DNA of 8,727 nt from Candidatus Aerophobota bacterium (GTDB lineage: Bacteria > Aerophobota > Aerophobia > Aerophobales > AE-B3A). The stretch lies in NCBI GenBank assembly GCA_030672445.1, contig DAOVGK010000073.1:1-8727 (forward strand), written 5' to 3'. Positions 5,912 to 8,727 of this stretch are shown in pieces. Position 1 is the first letter of the stretch. Every line of letters begins with the position of its first letter. A program made the position numbers and the translations under genes. The notes beneath the pieces are model-generated. The model was not told the origin of the DNA, searched no databases, and was given only the letters and a program-made list of their open reading frames with translations.

Positions 5912-7153
5912 TCACAAAGCCTTTATTTGCTCTTTCCCTCGTTTTATAACCTCGTCTAGACTTATCTGGTTCGTTAGGTACGCAGAGGCCAGATCCTCAA
6001 CTATACTTTTGGCCTCCATAAATTTCGGATGAAATGGACGCGCACCTATAACGTCTGCTTTAGAATACATCCGGAGATAACGAGCCATTCCTTCATCTCC
6101 CACAGCCTTCAATACCGAGTAGCGCGCGTTTAGCCACCATGTATTCATTTTTGCAAGCTTGGGAGCATTTTCTATAGAGGTCATAAACTTCACGAATTCC
6201 CTGGCAGCCTCCTTGTTAGACGCAGTTTTGGGGATCACCCACCCCCAGGCCGCGGCCCAGGTTTTCCCATTATCTGGCCCCTTGGGAGGTAGGGCAATGG
6301 CTGCTTTGTCTGGTTCAAACCACTCAGGATCGCTGCGGGAAACATCATAGAAGAAAGGCCATTGACGCATCATGGCCACCCGATCTTGCATATAGTCTCG
6401 ATTAAGCGCATCATAATTCTTGTTCAGAGCTGCCACAGGGAAGATCTTATCCTTATGTATCATGTCGTGAATGAATTGGAGTGTAACGCGTAATGGTTTA
6501 CCAAACTCATAGGGAGAGCCGCCCGCTTGACTAGTTAGGTAAGCTACGTATACCCCCAAAAAAGCGCCCTTAGCAAGTCCATCTTCAACACCCCACATAT
6601 CGCCTCTGGTTAGTTTCTTACCGACCTCTACCATTTCATCCCAGGTTGCCGGTGGCGTAAGTCCCATTTGATCAAACAAATCCTTGCGATACCAAAAGTA
6701 CTGAGCTTCGTAGTTATGAGGTATCCGAAAGAGACTTCCTTTATATCTATACCAGACATCTATCATCTCAAGCATGCCTGGGGGCCAGTCTCTCCAGAAC
6801 GCTTCATCGAACAGTGGCTCTAGGTTTTCCAGCCAGCCAGTCCTGGAAAAAGTGGCAGCTGCCTCATCCTCAATGTCAATGACATCGTATGGACTTGTGC
6901 CTGCCATAATAGCACTGGTCATTTGAGAGATAAACTCAGGCGGAGCTCCGGGCCTGGTTACTACTTCAACTTCGATACCCGTTTTTTCAGTGAACTTGAG
7001 CTCTTTAATTGCTTGCTTCAGGGGCTCGACCGCCCATCCACCGACACCCGCCGTTATTTTCTCTGATGCAGCCAAACTATTGAATCCTGTACAAACCAAC
7101 AGAGTACTAAGACCCAACAAGACTACCAACATCAAATACTTGTTTTTTAACAA
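5912..7153 (-). CDS. Sugar ABC transporter substrate-binding protein, family 1 (CUT1)
   Basis: This is the secreted receptor that captures a carbohydrate and delivers it to the two permeases. I place the start at TTG 7153, not at the upstream in-frame GTG 7216. AGGAGG lies exactly 6 bases before the TTG, and the resulting protein opens with a clean signal peptide (MLKNKYLMLVVLLGLS, hydrophobic to about 21, likely cut near SLAAS at 30). The GTG itself overlaps a GGAGG and would add 21 hydrophilic residues. The mature part resembles extracellular solute-binding family 1: TEKTGIEVEVV, ISQMTSAIMAGTSPYDVI, FWYRKDLFDQMGLTPPATWDEM, AAAWGWVIPKTASNKEAAREFVKFM. The 413 residues are typical. The cysteine at 21 lies in LLVC, which lacks the small residue expected at -1 of a lipobox. 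The ligand cannot be read from the sequence. Confidence 0.92.
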   Translation of the reverse strand: MLKNKYLMLVVLLGLSTLLVCTGFNSLAASEKITAGVGGWAVEPLKQAIKELKFTEKTGIEVEVVTRPGAPPEFISQMTSAIMAGTSPYDVIDIEDEAAATFSRTGWLENLEPLFDEAFWRDWPPGMLEMIDVWYRYKGSLFRIPHNYEAQYFWYRKDLFDQMGLTPPATWDEMVEVGKKLTRGDMWGVEDGLAKGAFLGVYVAYLTSQAGGSPYEFGKPLRVTLQFIHDMIHKDKIFPVAALNKNYDALNRDYMQDRVAMMRQWPFFYDVSRSDPEWFEPDKAAIALPPKGPDNGKTWAAAWGWVIPKTASNKEAAREFVKFMTSIENAPKLAKMNTWWLNARYSVLKAVGDEGMARYLRMYSKADVIGARPFHPKFMEAKSIVEDLASAYLTNQISLDEVIKRGKEQIKAL

Positions 7154-7165
7154 CGTATCCCTCCT
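7154..7165 (-). promoter_or_regulatory. Ribosome binding site that decides the TTG start of the binding-protein gene
   Basis: AGGAGG (7165-7160) is followed by a 6-base spacer and the TTG at 7153-7151. This optimal geometry, together with the signal peptide that begins there, argues against the longer GTG start at 7216. Confidence 0.8.
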
Positions 7166-7212
7166 CGTATAATTAGTAGGCAATGGGGTCCATCTTTCTG
7201 AAGTAGTAATTT

Positions 7213-7381
7213 TCACCTCCTCTCTTGGTTTTTGACCCCTTTTGCTAGTCTGAAAACTGGGGTAATCTGATTAATCAAAAGCTCTAGCATATTAGTTTTA
7301 AGAGGATCTATCTCTTTTAACCAAACTCTAGCCAGGTCATATGCTGTAATCCTTCCTCCCTTTTCTCGGTTAATGGCCCCA
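7213..7381 (-). pseudogene. Start-less protein-like reading frame between regulator and binding protein (possible gene remnant)
   Basis: The minus-strand frame ending in TGA at 7215-7213 is open for about 70 codons back into the end of the regulator gene. From 7381 it reads NGAINREKGGRITAYDLARV, then WLKEIDPLK and LINQITPVFRLAKG, a composition that looks like a real helical protein. There is no ATG, GTG or TTG with a ribosome site; the only ATG (7290) would give 25 residues without one. It may be the C-terminal relic of a gene once in this operon. A loose resemblance to ADP-ribosylglycohydrolase-type sequences (ITAxDLAxxW) is from memory and weak. Chance openness is a real alternative. Confidence 0.3.
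7268..7277. promoter_or_regulatory. TGATTAATCA palindrome, candidate operator upstream of the binding-protein gene
   Basis: A perfect 10-bp palindrome lies about 115 bases before the TTG start. A GntR-type regulator would bind a symmetric site, but the sequence does not match the AraR operator known from Bacillus, and AT-rich palindromes arise by chance. Confidence 0.2.
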
Positions 7382-8557
7382 TTAGTTTTTGTCTCTTTGC
7401 TGAAGTTGAGAAGGAAGAGAGCAGGACTCTCGTATCACTAATTGAGCAGGGAAAATGACCTTTATCGGAACCAAATTCGGCTCTTTTATTCTCTGCATAA
7501 TCCTCTGAGCAGCGTATCTTCCCATCTCCTTCCTAGGGACTCTCACAGTAGTAAGCGCGATAAGTGTGTTTGAAGATATCTCTGAGTCATCAAATCCTAC
7601 AACACTTATATCTCTTGGAACGTCCAAGCCCTCTTCTCTAATAGCCTTTATAGCCCCGATTGCCATCTCATCATTGGTGGCAAAAATAGCAGTTATCTCG
7701 GCTTTTTTTGTAAGTAGTTTTTTCATGGTAGAATATCCACTTTGCATGCTCCAATCCCCTTCCCCTACCTTGGTTTCATCGTGATTCAATTTGGCTTTTT
7801 TCAGAGCAAGCTTATAACCTTTGAGTCGTTCCGAAGCAGGATAATTGTACCAAACAGGATGATTTATTAAGCCTATACTTCTGTGTCCTAGGTCTATGAG
7901 GTAATTGACTGCATGGTAGGCACCACCGATGTTATCGATAAGTAGGGAGTCTATTTTCACCGAACTAGGATTAATTGAGGGACTTACCAATATCATGGGG
8001 AAATTAGATTTCTCAGCAAACTTTATAAATCCCGGTGATGTTAGCTCACAAATCATTACTCCATCAACTTTCTTTAAAAATTCTCTGAGCCTTGCCATTT
8101 CGGTGGGAGTATCTTGGTATCCCGAAAAAAAAAGAAGGTGCATTTCACTTTTTCTCAATTCTTGGTTAGCTCCTTCGAAGACGTCCGAATAAAAAGGGGT
8201 TGAAATAGAGGCTCTCTCGGTCTTGGACATGCATTCCTTTAGGTCTGAACGCTTCCTGTCAATAGGGGAGAAAAGGATAGCGAAACCAATGTTTCCTGTT
8301 TTGAGAGAAGCGGCATTGTTCGCGTCGAAGTGACTGCTTACAAAAGTACCTTTTCCTGGAATTCGAACCAAAACACCTTCTTGAGCAAGACTAAGTATGG
8401 CTTTTCGGATACTAGTTCGACTTACATTATAATTTTCACTCAATTCTCGTTCAGAAGGTATCTTCTGATTAACTTTCAAGTCACCTTCTTGGATACGAGA
8501 CATTAGTAAGTCTCGTAGCTTGACATATAAAGGTATAGCTCGATCATTTGTGAGCAT
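7382..8557 (-). CDS. GntR/LacI hybrid transcriptional regulator (AraR-like architecture) of the sugar transporter
   Basis: The protein combines a GntR winged helix-turn-helix (residues about 8-75: PLYVKLRDLLMSRI, KIPSERELSENYNVSRTSIR, VLVRIPGKGTFVSS) with a LacI-type sugar-sensing domain (about 88-380). The latter is marked by LIDNIGGAYHAVNYLIDLGH (207-226), AIFATNDEMAIGAIKAIREE (290-309) and DISVVGFDDSE (316-326). This order is that of Bacillus AraR, a repressor released by its sugar; 391 residues is close to that family. It lies upstream of and in line with the binding protein and permeases, so it probably controls them in response to the imported sugar. That role is inference. The ATG at 8557 lacks a strong ribosome site, but the fold begins immediately after it. 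A good promoter is at 8607-8634. Confidence 0.93.
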   Translation of the reverse strand: MLTNDRAIPLYVKLRDLLMSRIQEGDLKVNQKIPSERELSENYNVSRTSIRKAILSLAQEGVLVRIPGKGTFVSSHFDANNAASLKTGNIGFAILFSPIDRKRSDLKECMSKTERASISTPFYSDVFEGANQELRKSEMHLLFFSGYQDTPTEMARLREFLKKVDGVMICELTSPGFIKFAEKSNFPMILVSPSINPSSVKIDSLLIDNIGGAYHAVNYLIDLGHRSIGLINHPVWYNYPASERLKGYKLALKKAKLNHDETKVGEGDWSMQSGYSTMKKLLTKKAEITAIFATNDEMAIGAIKAIREEGLDVPRDISVVGFDDSEISSNTLIALTTVRVPRKEMGRYAAQRIMQRIKEPNLVPIKVIFPAQLVIRESCSLPSQLQQRDKN

Positions 8558-8564
8558 AGGTAGC

Positions 8565-8602
8565 TACTGGTATCTTTTTTCTTGAGAAAATTACATACTG
8601 GT
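8565..8602. promoter_or_regulatory. Two TACTGGT direct repeats in the regulator leader
   Basis: TACTGGT occurs at 8565-8571 and 8596-8602, 31 bases apart (about three helical turns). They overlap the predicted transcription start and early leader of the regulator gene. They could be half-sites for autoregulation, but similar sites were not found before the binding-protein gene, so support is thin. Confidence 0.2.
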
Positions 8603-8606
8603 CTAT

Positions 8607-8634
8607 ATAATAGCATTCATTTTAAATAAGTCAA
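8607..8634 (-). promoter_or_regulatory. Sigma70-type promoter of the regulator and transporter cluster
   Basis: On the minus strand TTGACT (8634-8629) and TATTAT (8612-8607) are separated by 16 bases, giving a start near 8600 and a leader of about 43 bases before the regulator ATG. I see no equally good promoter before the binding-protein gene, so read-through is likely. Confidence 0.6.
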
Positions 8635-8684
8635 CCCCTCGCGTTCTGCTCTATAAAATGTGACCGAAGAGGGGCTGTTGTGCC

Positions 8685-8727
8685 CCCTGAAGGATATAGA
8701 AGGTACTGACTTTGACCAAAATCACCT
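8685..8727 (+). pseudogene. Second copy of the barrel-like gene segment, resuming mid-gene (runs off the right edge)
   Basis: These last 43 bases match 3660-3702 with one substitution and read LKDIEGTDFDQNHL in the same frame sense. Nothing upstream (8640-8684) encodes a signal peptide, so this is not a second complete paralogue but an abrupt internal start. It is most simply the displaced 3' portion of the gene that begins at 3554. How far it continues is not visible. Confidence 0.7.

Noticed and set aside
7318..7341. Minus-strand 7-codon frame MTWLEFG after a GGGAGGAAGG-like site, possible leader peptide
   Set aside because: No attenuator fold follows and the spacing is long; it also overlaps the ghost reading frame.
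8634..8674. CCCCTC ... GAGGGG inverted repeat as a terminator
   Set aside because: The stem is 6 bp with a loop of nearly 30 bases and no following T run, and it overlaps the regulator promoter.

Overview
The window comes from a bacterial chromosome of moderate to low G+C. Bacterial hallmarks are trigger factor, ClpP and sigma70-like promoters with Shine-Dalgarno sites. A secreted, barrel-like small protein suggests an outer membrane. The proton or sodium pump is V/A-type (start of subunit A), as in many anaerobes, thermophiles and uncultured candidate phyla. I cannot assign a phylum from the sequence alone.

Left half (1-3286, all on the minus strand, so read from right to left). A clear promoter (3259-3286) precedes five tRNA genes: Gly-UCC, His-GUG, Lys-CUU, Gly-GCC and Leu-UAG. 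They are followed closely by tig (trigger factor) and clpP (protease subunit). The layout suggests one long transcript joining tRNAs to protein folding and quality control. After clpP, where clpX often sits, there is instead a 145-bp MITE-like element (410-554) with 16-bp terminal inverted repeats and a perfect 8-bp target duplication. The start of a V-type ATPase subunit A gene follows and runs off the left edge.

Middle (3287-3763, plus strand). A promoter candidate and an excellent ribosome binding site lead into a short gene with a Sec signal peptide and the beginning of what looks like an outer-membrane barrel protein. It stops after 69 residues, just past an A6 tract.

Right half (3834-8557, minus strand). 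This is a carbohydrate ABC-uptake cluster: a GntR/LacI hybrid regulator (AraR-like architecture), a secreted family-1 solute-binding protein and two inner-membrane permeases (CUT1 type). No ATPase or catabolic enzyme is present. A 13-bp perfect hairpin lies between the binding protein and the permeases. A start-less protein-like reading frame between the regulator and the binding protein may be a gene remnant.

Main surprise. The last 43 bases of the window (8685-8727) repeat bases 3660-3702 of the barrel-like gene with one mismatch, in the same orientation. The second copy begins abruptly in mid-gene without a signal peptide. Deleting 3660-8684 would restore a continuous reading frame, so the whole sugar-transport cluster appears to sit inside a broken membrane-protein gene.
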